NCBI RefSeq assembly: GCF_046630445.1
Contig: NC_092333.1
Location: 5,886,501 to 5,950,500, forward strand
Direction: 5' to 3'
DNA: 64,000 nt
Source: Rutidosis leptorrhynchoides
Lineage: Eukaryota; Streptophyta; Magnoliopsida; Asterales; Asteraceae
Part shown: positions 51,954 to 64,000 of the stretch, one piece after another
How positions within the stretch are numbered: position 1 is the first letter of the stretch
Layout of the letters: every line of letters starts with the position of its first letter
Program-made: the position numbers and the translations under genes
The notes under the pieces: model-generated
Told to the model about the DNA's origin: nothing
What the model saw: only the letters and a program-made list of their open reading frames with translations
Databases searched by the model: none

Positions 51954-52575
51954 CAATAATAATCCGCAGAACTTCCGTCTGCATAATAATTCATTCGAGG
52001 AATGTTTTGCTTGTGTCTATCTAGTCAAACATTTATAAAAGCATTTCATGTATTCGCAGTTCAAAATATATTTCAAAAGCATTTAATAAAGCAGTTGTAA
52101 AAACAGCGCATGTATTCTCAGTCCCAAAAATGTAAAGAGTAAAAGGGAATCAAATGAACTCACCATACTGTATTTTGTAGTAAAAATACATATGACTATA
52201 TTGAACAACTGAACAATGCAGGGTTGGCCTCGGATTCACGAACCTATATCATTCGTATATACACATTAAAATATATACTTGTAATCAAACAATTTTAGAT
52301 ATATTTTGTTATGTTTTTAAGTTTAATATTCCTATATATAATTTTATTAATATTTATAATGTTATAATACTTATTATATATATAATTTAATTAACGTTGT
52401 AATATTACATTAGTTAAAATATAGTATTATATAATATTAGTATACTTCTTTAATAGATATATTTTATATAAATTTCTCTTGCTTGAAAAATGTTAATTAA
52501 CATAAGGGTAATGATAATAATTATTAATACTACTAATAACAATCTTAATAATAATTATAACAATAATAATGATCA

Positions 52576-52582
<7 letters not shown>

Positions 52583-52660
<78 letters not shown>
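52583..52660. repeat. (AAT)n microsatellite
   Basis: About 78 bp of AAT units next to the first tRNA-like sequence. Confidence 0.92.
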
Positions 52661-52662
<2 letters not shown>

Positions 52663-52707
52663 GAAGAAAGAGAACTACCTTAAAGGCAAAAAAAAAATTA
52701 AGAATCT

Positions 52708-52775
52708 GCCGAGGCCGGGACTCGAACCCGCGACCTCTCGCTCGATGACAACACCTCTAACCATGCTTCCACTTC
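52708..52775 (-). other. tRNA-like module in the LTR (first)
   Basis: On the minus strand, TGGTTAGAGGTG resembles a Pol III A box and GGGTTCGAGTCCC a B box with a paired T stem and TTCGAGT loop. The acceptor ends do not pair, so it is not a working tRNA gene. Confidence 0.6.
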
Positions 52776-53037
52776 TGTTTTTCTACTCTAAACCCATATG
52801 AATTAATTATATCCTAATGTATTTTGTAGTAAAAATACATACGACTATATTGAACAAGTATAGGGTTGGCCTCGGATTTACGAACCTATATCATTTATTT
52901 ATTTATTAATACACATAATTGTAATCGAACAATATATATAAATTTATTAGTTATATCATTTTTATATTAAAAAATATATGTTTCATATTTTTATTTTGTA
53001 TATGAAAATATTAATTTTTATCATGTTATATGTATTA

Positions 53038-53148
<111 letters not shown>

Positions 53149-53425
53149 TTTGTTTGTTAAAATATAGTAATTATAATAATACCATAATATTATTTGTACT
53201 TGGTAAAAATGATAATAATGATAATACCTATTGTTACTAAGAAAATATTAAAGTTAATAATTTTGTTAATAATAATATCGATGATAGTTTTTGATTATAA
53301 ATCTCATAATGATAATAATAGTAGTTATAATATTAACAATATTCTTAATTATAACTATAATCATAATAATAATGTTAACTAATACTTTTAGATGACAAAA
53401 TCTATACTAATAATTATTTAATAAT

Positions 53426-53426
<1 letters not shown>

Positions 53427-53472
<46 letters not shown>
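53427..53472. repeat. (AAT)n microsatellite
   Basis: About 46 bp of AAT units in the second module of the LTR. Confidence 0.9.
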
Positions 53473-53475
<3 letters not shown>

Positions 53476-53659
53476 TATTCATCATACTTAATAAATATAA
53501 TACTAATAATAATAATATCAATACTTAATAATAATAATTATAATTATGATACATGTATTAATAACAATAATTAATAATAAAAATTATAATAATAACAATA
53601 ATAATAATATTAGAAACAAAGTATACCCTTTTTAATCTTTGTGTAAAAAGAAATGTTGC

Positions 53660-53722
53660 AGGCGGAACTCGAACCCGTGACCTCTCGGAACCTGACAAAC
53701 ATCCTAACCATTCCTCTGTCAC
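53660..53722 (-). other. tRNA-like module in the LTR (second)
   Basis: Minus strand with TGGTTAGGATG (A-box-like) and GGTCACGGGTTCGAGTTCC (B box). It sits at the end of the duplicated module, as the first does. Confidence 0.6.
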
Positions 53723-54030
53723 GTATCATCTGTCTATACTCAGATTCGAATTTAATTAAACCTATATTTCTGCTTCCTCTTTTTTTTTCCTTCTTCTTCA
53801 TTAACCCGTCGACTAAATCCTCACACTTATAATCGTAAGTTTATATTCAATTAAGACTCGTAACATGTTGTATGTGATGACCCGGAAATTTTTGACCAAA
53901 TTTAAACCTAATCTTATTATGATTTCGACACGATAAGCAAAGTCTATTAAACTGAATCTCAAAATATTTTGAACTGTTATTATATATTAAATTATCCTTT
54001 GACTATCCCCGACGATTCACGAGCAGTTGT

Positions 54031-54105
<75 letters not shown>

Positions 54106-55479
54106 TTTCTATTCATATTTACTATTATATTGTAATGTATATAAAATGTATAAATATTAATTATTCAATGAATGATATCACACAATATATTATATAATAA
54201 ATAAATTGTAATATTAATATATTAAATGTGGTTACAAATTAAAAATATAGTTGTTATACTAATATTATTATTATTATTATTAGAAAAAAAAATACAATTC
54301 ATTATTCATTATCATTAATAATATTATTATTATCATTTTTATTTTTATAATTATTATTAAAATTACTATTAATTATTATTATTAGTATTGATATATTTTT
54401 TTTAAATGTAAATATAATATATAAAAGCATATAGTTGTACATCATTATCAAATTGTGGTTTCTGTATGTAAAGGTAATTGAATCGAATCTTATTACTTTA
54501 AGACAATTGATTAATTCCAAATTCTGTTAGCAATGGATCCGTGAATCCAATCAAAAATACTATTCTTGTTTGATCTTTGAATTATTATGAGTAATTGATT
54601 GAATAATACTGTTTTTGATTGATCTGTGAAATTAGTTAAATGCATGCTTCCACACAACTACATGTATAATTTATTTTGTACATATTAGTTACTTTGGTGT
54701 CAAAAGAGAGACCACAACCAATTTCTCTACTTTCCTTCTCCTTCTCCAAGAACACCGACAATCATCAACTTCTTAATCACCTTCAAACTACTTGATTTCT
54801 TGCTATTGCTCACTATTCCGATCACCACCTTATAACAACCATTATCGACTAGACCCAAGACCACACTTGCGAATACTATCATTATTGTATTACGAGTCTA
54901 AGATGATGATTGTGATGAATATGATGTATGATTATGATTCGAACGATAATGTTCATGAAGATGATCGTAATAGGACAATCATGATGGATATGATTTTATG
55001 TTACATACAATGATACGAGAATTTGAGAATTTGATGATACATGATGCTTCTATGATATTAAAAAGCCAATGAAAATATTGAATATGATGAATTAAGGTTT
55101 CTGTTTCATCTTTATTCCTGGTTCGTCTCACGCTAACTGACCCAAAAACCCAACAAAGCCTATTTACTGTTGCAGCCCATTTAACTGAGAACCGGGCTAA
55201 GTTTGGGCCCAAGATTTTATCACACAAACTCATTTTTTTAGGTTGATGGATAGTACGATGATGAGTGATAGTTATAATGATAAAAAGATGAAGGCAAATG
55301 ATGAAGGATTGATGATAATGATTCGTTGTTGATGATGCATAATCATGATGGTGAGTTTGATGTGAAGCTGTTGATAATAACTTGATTATGAGAATATTGG
55401 TGATTAAAAGAAGAAGGGAGAAACAGTTATACTAGTTATATAACATTTAGTCGAGAATTTAGGCAGAAAAGTAATAACA

Positions 55480-55544
55480 GCACAGATGGTTAAGGTGTTG
55501 TTTTGGTTAGAGGAAGGTCACGGGTTCGAGCCCCGTTCGGTGCA
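55480..55544 (+). other. tRNA-like module with A and B boxes (left LTR)
   Basis: 65 nt. The ends GCACAGA and TCGGTGC pair at six of seven positions. TGGTTAAGGTG fits the A-box consensus TRGYNNARNNG exactly. ACGGG-TTCGAGC-CCCGT is a perfect T arm with a B box. The anticodon arm is not tRNA-like, so this is a tRNA-derived promoter-like module and not a tRNA gene. Confidence 0.7.
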
Positions 55545-55587
55545 TTTATTTTTAGAACAAGCTTTTGAGGTAGTTTTCATTACCAAA

Positions 55588-55925
<338 letters not shown>

Positions 55926-57000
55926 CAAAATTTGTATTATTATTAGAATTATCACTTAGATTATTATTAGTATCAATATTACTATTATTATTTTTATCAT
56001 TATTACTTTCATATTAACAATATTACTATTACAAATAAATACTTTCTGTATAAGAGTATATTATTTACAACTACCTCAATACATCAAATTATATATATTA
56101 AGATTATTTATATAAATATTTACATATAACAAATTGTTGATTTTTAATATAATATTAATCATATGTATATATAAAACTATAAAACATTAACTATATAAAA
56201 TATATACAAGTTAAATATATAAGATACATAATTTAAGATATAATATATAAATCTATTCGATTACGATTATATATATTAATATACATATAAATGATATAGG
56301 TTCGTGAATCCGAGGCCAACCCTGCATTGTTCAGTATCGTCGTATGAATATTTTTACTACAAAATATTGTAGGGTGAGTTTCATTTGCCTTTTTACCCTG
56401 TATATTTTTGAGCTGAGAATACATGCACTGCTTTTATAACTGTTTTACGAAATAGACACAAGTATCTAAAATTACATTCTATGGCTGGATTATTAAATCG
56501 AATATGCCCCTTTTTAGTCTGGTAATCTAAGAATTAGGGAACAAACACCCTAATTGACGCGAACTCTAAAGATAGATCTATCGGGCCCAACAAGCCCCAT
56601 CCAAAGTACCGGATGTTTTAGTACTTCAAAATTTATATCATGTCCGAAGGAGGATCCCGGAATGATGGGGATATTCTTATATGCATATTGTGAATGTTGG
56701 TTACCAGGTGTTCAATCTATATGAATGATATTTTTGTCTCTATGCATGGGACGTATGTTTATGAGAAATGGAAATATGAAATCTTGTGGTATATTAAAAT
56801 TATGAAATGATTATTTATGTTAAACTAATGAACTCACCAACCTTTTGGTTGACACTTGAAAGCATGTTTATTCTCAGATACGAAAGAAATCTTCCGCTGT
56901 GCATTTGCTCATTTTAAAAGACATCATTTGGAGTCGATCATCGCAATGGGACCAGATGCTGGTGACTACATCCGGATGGATTAGGACGGGGTATGACATG

Positions 57001-57012
57001 TGGTATCAGAGC
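57001..57012 (+). promoter_or_regulatory. Primer-binding site (initiator tRNA-Met)
   Basis: TGGTATCAGAGC two bases after the left LTR matches the complement of the initiator Met tRNA 3' end. Confidence 0.85.
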
Positions 57013-57410
57013 AGTGGTCTTAGCGAACCAGGTCTTGCATTAGTGTGTCAAACTGATAGTTGTTTAGATGCATTAGTGGGTCTGGACTTCGACCGTGTCT
57101 GCATGTCAAAAGTTTTGCTTATCATTTCGTGTCGAAAATTACCTGCTTATCATTCTTAGAGAATCACTTGCTTATCATCTTAAGTCTAGACACGTCTTAC
57201 TGCATTTAGTGCATCGATAGTGTATAGACAAAAATTCATATCTTAACATATCTGTTACTATAGACCTTTAATGACAGCTTCCGTAGATTCCTCCGTAACT
57301 TATGGGATTTTAGTATTATATATGCATATGTAAATCGGGTATTGCAGGGTACTAATCTACATCCTATAATCTATTTCCTACCGAAAAATCCTTCATCTGA
57401 TCGTACGAGA

Positions 57411-57922
57411 TGAATCCCTCAACCAGTTCGAATTCCTCGGATTCCGACAGCTATTCCGATATGGAGTTGCACCTAAGCCTCGAAAGCAGCATCACCAGAA
57501 TGAATCAACCAATCATCCATCCCCAATTCATCTGATGGGTTCGTAATCAACTTAATCAATGGAGACGAGAAGAAGGCGATCCTTTCCATCAATCAAATTC
57601 ACCTCTTGGCAATGAACATGAAGCACTCACCAGCGAACTAAATCGAAATACCATTTTCACCCTCATTTCCCGAATATCTTGCCACGATTATATCCTATTT
57701 AAAATTCTAAACCTTACTCATCCGTTCATTCCGATCGACAATCATCCCGGAATAATAGAAGAAGTCAACGAACTTCGCGCTCGAGTAATCAATGTGGAAA
57801 AATATGGTGCAAAACTTACCAGCTTCAGCAACATCACCGGCACCAACAGTACCATCAGTAATAGCACCAGTATCACCAACAACCCAAGTTCAAACAACAC
57901 ACGCCTTAACATCTCATTTTGA
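57411..57922 (+). mobile_element. Leader-like coding remnant of the LARD-like element
   Basis: Starts with a Ser-rich MNPSTSSNSSDSDSYSDMEL region and ends with a coiled-coil-like EEVNELRARVINVEKYGAKL, similar in style to the leader before the Tekay-like gag at 50.7 kb. It is broken; function unknown. Confidence 0.45.
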
Positions 57923-60570
57923 ACCTCGAGCATAATCATCGTTCTACGTATCGTTCTACATCAATTATCTTCATTCTTCATGGCAATTATGTAATCTCTA
58001 ATGTTTTAGAGATTATATATTCTTGTTCTAATGGTAAATCAAATGAGTCTAATATAATATTGACTCATTAAATTCATGATTACATCTGAAGAAAATATAT
58101 ATGTATATATATTTTCATAAAGATTGTAATTAAAAATTCTTTCGTACAAACTGTTAATGGTGAAAATATTTTAACGGGTAGGTAATACCCGAGGAATATT
58201 TAGTTCTACATTAAAAAGTTACACTGTACATTCTTTCAATCTGATTCAACAGTCATTTACTATCCTACTTACAACCACCGATATACGTATCCGTTCACCA
58301 AAGAACAACTATCTTCATTCAAACTCAGTTTCATATTCGGATTTTGACCGATCAGAATCCAAGTCAAGATTTGACAAGTGGCATAATGAAGAAAATAATG
58401 AACAAAATAAAATTGATTAGTAACTAATTAATTAACTACGTAAAACTTTAAACCAATACTAACCAAATCCTAGCTAACTGTTCCTATATCCGATATGACT
58501 ATTTCATTATAATATACTAGTTTTGGTTGAACTATTGGACTATTAGACTACTATCATTGGACAATTAAAAAGTATTAAAAGAGTAGAAAATATTAATTAC
58601 AACACATTTTGACTTAAAAGATCGTAAATAAATTACAACTACTACAGTTAAATATTTCCTCAAGCTTGTCACTTGATTTAATCTTAAACATCCTTTGTAA
58701 CTTGAATTCATCTTAAATATCCTTTGTGTCTTGACGATTTTAATCTGCGTTCAAACGTTTCATGATTCTTGAAAACACCTCAATCGAGAGGATGAACCAA
58801 CCGCACTTCATCTACGGAAGAAAAGATTGATGCATACAGTTATGCACCTGAAAAACTCTCGGAAACTGAGTAAACGTTTAACACGTAGCTGTGCTAATTC
58901 CTTTAGTGTTATTATTACCCAAAATATTTTTTGCAATTTTTTTTAAATTAGCCAATTTTGTCACAGCTCCAGCAAGACAACTTCGACTTTTCGTTCAAAA
59001 AAACCTTATTATAACCTTGATATATATGCGTGCTCAATTATTGTTACCAGAGAACCTTTTATATTCCACCATACTTCCATCAGCGTTTAATCACCTAAAA
59101 ACACAATTCTCCTGAAAACACCTCAGATTGATAGATGATGATTCAAGTCTGGCTGCATTAAATGCAGACGAAACAATAAAGTTATAAGTGGTCTAAACGG
59201 CCAAAAGTTTGATAATAAAGGATGGTACGTTGGGAACGTTAGATAGAAAATTTGGTACAGAAAAATAGATTGAGCTAACCATGACGGAGACCAAGGAAAA
59301 ATACATGGAACAAACCCTATATTCAAAGAATCCAGATAAATCTGGATCCGATGAAATCTTTAGAGGATATCTTGCTTCGTACCTATGTTAAAACCTTGCG
59401 GAAAATTTTCTCCATCAATCTTCGAACTTAGAAAAATTCTAAAATATCATCATAAATATCTTCGATATTTTTGAGGATATTTTCATAAATATTCTCGTCC
59501 GAAATTATATACCTCTTCGTGTTTTCTGTATTCCATTATGTTGGAAACTTCTATAAAATCTAGGTATAAATTATGAATGAATTGTGGAGAAGTGTTGGGA
59601 ATTGAAACATGGGTTAGTATAATATAATGACGCTTGGCCAACGTGATTATATTACAGTAATTCATGCTGAGTTTCTAATGAAACGTGATGATGGTTCACA
59701 GTAGATCATACCATCATCATGTGCCATGTTACATAACTCTTTCGTTTTAATTAACCTCTGAACATATCAAGAAAATATATTTTTGATAGTTCTATCTACA
59801 GTGATTCTGGTAATTTACCACATCAAATCATGTTATTACGTTCCTTCCTGCTTAGAACATTAGATTCATTCGACACTTCATACCTACGAATTTTGGACCA
59901 TTATTCGCTTGACTTAAAGTCGGGAAGAAGAAACAAAAGCATGAGACTTCGAAATATAAGAAAAAAAAATAAAAAGCCTGATAACGACACATAAATTACA
60001 AACTGTGTATATCAATGTTTATCGCAACATAAAGACACGGGAGAATTAAAAATACTATAACCCCAAGGGCGAAGTAAAAGTAAACAGATTCCTCTGGTGG
60101 AAATTGGAAAAGGAGAATGATTGTTGCGGTAGTCAGGATAAGGACAAGGATCAGAACTGGATTAAGCATTTTCACAATCTTTTGGATGTATGAATTGAGA
60201 AAGAAAGTATAGGAATGGTGAGAATAATGGAACGGAAGAGTTTAATTTATAATGGAAATACCAGACAGAGTAATCGAGGCAGATCACCGTATTTAATTAT
60301 AGAGATCTTAATTTCGTTAATTGATGAAGAATCAAATCTTATAGATTTCAAAGATTTTTCTTTAATTCCTTGAATCCCGGAAATCAACCGTGACTACATC
60401 ACCGATTAAGACAAATCTGCATTTACTAATTTTACTCTTTTGTGATCGTTTCATTCGTGCTCTTCGAATAATCGAATTGTTTTATTCATATTACTCAAAG
60501 AATGATAAAACTCTATTTATCGACTCATATTCGTCATGAAAACATTTTTATTGTTAGCCATGACGACCTC
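57923..60570. mobile_element. Interior of the LARD-like element, no genes
   Basis: About 2.6 kb of AT-rich sequence with no retroelement domain on either strand by eye. A small perfect hairpin, CGGGTA/TACCCG, lies near 58176. Confidence 0.6.
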
Positions 60571-60574
60571 ACTC

Positions 60575-60610
60575 AAATTTCGGGACGAAATTTCTTTAAC
60601 GGGTCGGTAC
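60575..60610 (+). promoter_or_regulatory. Purine-rich tract before the right LTR
   Basis: TTCGGGACGAAATTTC followed by ACGGGTCGGTAC directly before the right LTR. The same TCGGGACGAAA block, inverted, precedes the Tekay-like LTR at 45.98 kb. Confidence 0.6.
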
Positions 60611-60776
60611 TGTGATGACCCGGAAATTTCCGACCAAATTTAAACCTAATCTTATTATGATTTCGACACGATAAACAAAGTCTATTAAACTGAGTCTCAA
60701 AATATTTTGAACTGTTATTATATATTAAATTATCCTTTGACTATCCCCGACGATTCACGAGCAGTTGTTGTGTATG

Positions 60777-60845
<69 letters not shown>

Positions 60846-62218
60846 TTTCTATTCATATTTACTATTATATTGTAATGTATATAAAATGTATAAATATTAA
60901 TTATTCAATGAATGATATCACACAATATATTATATAATAAATAAATTGTAATATTAATATATTAAATGTGGTTACAAATTAAAAATATAGTTGTTATACT
61001 AATATTATTATTATTATTATTAGAAAAAAAATACAATTCATTATTCATTATCATTAATAATATTATTATTATCATTTTTATTTTTATAATTATTATTAAA
61101 ATTACTATTAATTATTATTATTAGTATTGATATATTTTTTTTAAATGTAAATATAATATATAAAAGCATATAGTTGTACATCATTATCAAATTGTGGTTT
61201 CTGTATGTAAAGGTAATTGAATCGAATCTTATTACTTTAAGACAATTGATTAATTCCAAATTCTGTTAGCAATGGATCCGTGAATCCAATCAAAAATACT
61301 ATTCTTGTTTGATCTTTGAATTATTATGAGTAATTGATTGAATAATACAGTTTTTGATTGATCTGTGAAATTAGTTAAATGCATGCTTCCACACAACTAC
61401 ATGTATAATTTATTTTGTACATATTAGTTACTTTGGTGTCAAAAGAGAGACCACAACCAATTTCTCTACTTTCCTTCTCCTTCTCCAAGAACACCGACAA
61501 TCATCAACTTCTTAATCACCTTCAAACTACTTGATTTCTTGCTATTGCTCACTATTCCGATCACCACCTTATAACAACCATTATCGACTAGACCCAAGAC
61601 CACACTTGCGAATACTATCATTATTGTATTACGAGTCTAAGATGATGATTGTGATGAATATGATGTATGATTATGATTCGAACGATAATGTTCATGAAGA
61701 TGATCGTAATAGGACAATCATGATGGATATGATTTTATGTTACATACAATGATACGAGAATTTGAGAATTTGATGATACATGATGCTTCTATGATATTAA
61801 AAAGCCAATGAAAATATTGAATATGATGAATTAAGGTTTCTGTTTCATCTTTATTCCTGGTTCGTCTCACGCTAACTGACCCAAAAACCCAACAAAGCCT
61901 ATTTACTGTTGCAGCCCATTTAACTGAGAACTGGGCTAAGTTTGGGCCCAAGATTTTATCACACAAACTCTTTTTGTTAGGTTGATGGATAGTACGATGA
62001 TGAGTGATAGTTATAATGATAAAAAGATGATGGCGAATGATGAAGGATTGATGATAATGATTCGTTGTTGATGATGCATAATCATGATGGTGAGTTTGAT
62101 GTGAAGCTGTTGATAATAACTTGATTATGAGAATATTGGTGATTAAAAGAAGAAGGGAGAAACAGTTATACTAGTTATATAACATTTAGTCGAGAATTTA
62201 GGCAGAAAAGTAATAACA

Positions 62219-62283
62219 GCACAGATGGTTAAGGTGTTGTTTTGGTTAGAGGAAGGTCACGGGTTCGAGCCCCGTTCGGTGCA
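62219..62283 (+). other. tRNA-like module with A and B boxes (right LTR)
   Basis: Identical over its 65 nt to the module at 55480-55544. Confidence 0.7.
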
Positions 62284-62324
62284 TTTATTTTTAGAACAAG
62301 CTTTTGAGGTAGTTTTCATTACCA

Positions 62325-62326
62325 AA

Positions 62327-62409
<83 letters not shown>

Positions 62410-62423
62410 AAATACTATTATTA

Positions 62424-62502
<79 letters not shown>

Positions 62503-62546
62503 CATCATCATTATTACTTTTAACATTAAAATTATTATTTTTAACA

Positions 62547-62634
<88 letters not shown>

Positions 62635-62635
62635 C
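62325..62635. repeat. (ATT)n tract in the right LTR
   Basis: About 310 bp of ATT units, shorter than in the left LTR and with a different order of run lengths. Confidence 0.95.
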
Positions 62636-63712
62636 AAAATTTGTATTATTATTAGAATTATCACTTAGATTATTATTAGTATCAATATTACTATTATTAT
62701 TTTTATCATTATTACTTTCATATTAACAATATTACTATTACAAATAAATACTTTCTGTATAAGAGTATATTATTTACAACTACCTCAATACATCAAATTA
62801 TTTATATTAAGATTATTTATATAAATATTTACATATAACAAATTGTTGATTTTTAATATAATATTAATCATATGTATATATAAAACTATAAAACATTAAC
62901 TATATAAAATATATACAAGTTAAATATATAAGATACATAATTTAATATATAATATATAAATCTATTCGATTACGATTATATGTATTAATATACATATAAA
63001 TGATATAGGTTCGTGAATCCAAGGCCAACCCTGCATTGTTCAGTATCGTCGTATGAATATTTTTACTACAAAATATTGTAGGGTGAGTTTCATTTGCCTT
63101 TTTACCCTGTATATTTTTGAGCTGAGAATACATGCGCTGCTTTTATAACTGTTTTACGAAATAGACACAAATATCTAAAATTACATTCTATGGCTGGATT
63201 ATTAAATCGAATATGCCCCTTTTTAGTCTGGTAATCTAAGAATTAGGGAACAAACACCCTAATTGACGCGAACTCTAAAGATAGATCTATCGGGCCCAAC
63301 AAGCCCCATCCAAAGTACCGGATGTTTTAGTACTTCAAAATTTATATCATGTCCGAAGGAGGATCCCGGAATGATGGGGATATTCTTATATGTATATTGT
63401 GAATGTCAGTTACCAGGTGTTCAATCTATATGAATGATATTTTTGTCTCTATGCATGGGACGTATGTTTATGAGAAATGGAAATATGAAATCTTATGGTC
63501 TATTAAAATTATGAAATGATTATTTATGTTAAACTAATGAACTCACCAACCTTTTGGTTGACACTTGAAAGCATGTTTATTCTCAGATACGAAAGAAATC
63601 TTCCGCTGTGCATTTGCTCATTTTAAAAGACATCATTTGGAGTCGATCATCGCAATGGGACCAGATGTTGGTGACTACGTCCAGATGGATTAGGACGGGG
63701 TATGACATTGTA

Positions 63713-64000
63713 TAAATTAAACAGAAAACGATTTAAATGATAGTTGGTTAAATAACAGAAAACGAAAAAAAAAATCATAACAGACCCGTCGGACATCTTT
63801 ATGAACTCAAACTCCAATTTCAACTTCTAGGATATTTTAGATCATGATTTCTAAATGAAATTAATTCTAAATAACTCCTTGAAACTTTCTGTAACTTCAA
63901 TTGAACTTAAAACATAAAAACAAATTCAAATTTCGCTAAGAACAGACGGTTTGACTTTTTAATAATATAACTTTGACTTCAAAATTCAACCTTAATTTGA
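63713..64000. other. Resumed host LTR sequence at window end
   Basis: AT-rich sequence after the TTGTA duplication. It should be the continuation of the LTR that began at 51158, but no LTR end is reached before the window stops. Confidence 0.5.

Larger units (their letters stand above)
60611..63707 (+). repeat. Right LTR of the LARD-like element
   Basis: 3,097 bp, partner of the left LTR. It differs mainly in microsatellite lengths. Confidence 0.93.

Noticed and set aside
55480-55544. Functional tRNA gene
   Set aside because: The T arm and ends fit, but there is no proper anticodon arm and it lies in a repeated LTR; the same applies to 52708, 53660 and 62219.

Overview
This is an AT-rich window from a plant nuclear genome, probably a eudicot. 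The evidence is two class III peroxidase genes with the usual four-exon structure and plant-type splice sites, Athila and Tekay-like Ty3/gypsy elements, a Ty1/copia element, a CACTA transposon and plant MITEs. The element families and short repeats make me think of Asteraceae, but that is inference. Only three host loci are supported: a small ubiquitin-like gene and a tandem pair of peroxidases. Nearly everything else is mobile DNA nested inside mobile DNA.

Layout. 1-8.0 kb: non-coding, with a possible Helitron end, long trinucleotide tracts, and a ubiquitin-like ORF lying between two inverted repeat arms. 8.1-33.5 kb: peroxidase gene 1, coding-intact (323 aa), whose second intron has grown to about 23.9 kb. 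That intron holds a CACTA element (8906-31631, 3-bp target duplication ACG). Inside the CACTA sit an Athila element (10044-25589, duplication GCTAG) carrying its own solo LTR (16702-19056, duplication TCGGC), a pair of foldback elements in (TA)n tracts, and a minisatellite split by another solo LTR (28440-30274). A small solo LTR (31950-32338, duplication ATAAA) lies in the same intron beyond the CACTA. 33.5-37.6 kb: spacer with three MITEs (Stowaway-like, hAT-like, Mutator-like). 37.7-39.2 kb: peroxidase gene 2, cut in exon 4 by a copia insertion. 39.2-64.0 kb: an insertion chain. Copia is interrupted by a Tekay-like element, which is interrupted by a related LTR, which is interrupted by a 9.8-kb non-autonomous LTR element (53873-63707, duplication TTGTA). 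The right-hand remainders of the outer members lie beyond the window.

The two peroxidases are close relatives of the Arabidopsis peroxidase 3/39 type and should be secreted heme enzymes of the cell wall. Copy 1 can still encode a full enzyme if its giant intron is spliced; copy 2 cannot in its present form. The most unusual signals are: (i) six-copy arrays of GGACGGCGTCC with the identical spacing 19-25-20-25-20 in both Athila LTRs and again before its third ORF, although the spacer sequences differ; (ii) tRNA-like modules with Pol III A- and B-box sequences embedded in the large gypsy LTRs; (iii) foldback elements with telomere-like TTTAGGG arms set between (TA)n microsatellites; and (iv) the ubiquitin-like ORF framed by inverted arms. 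All coordinates and counts were read by eye; no database search was run.
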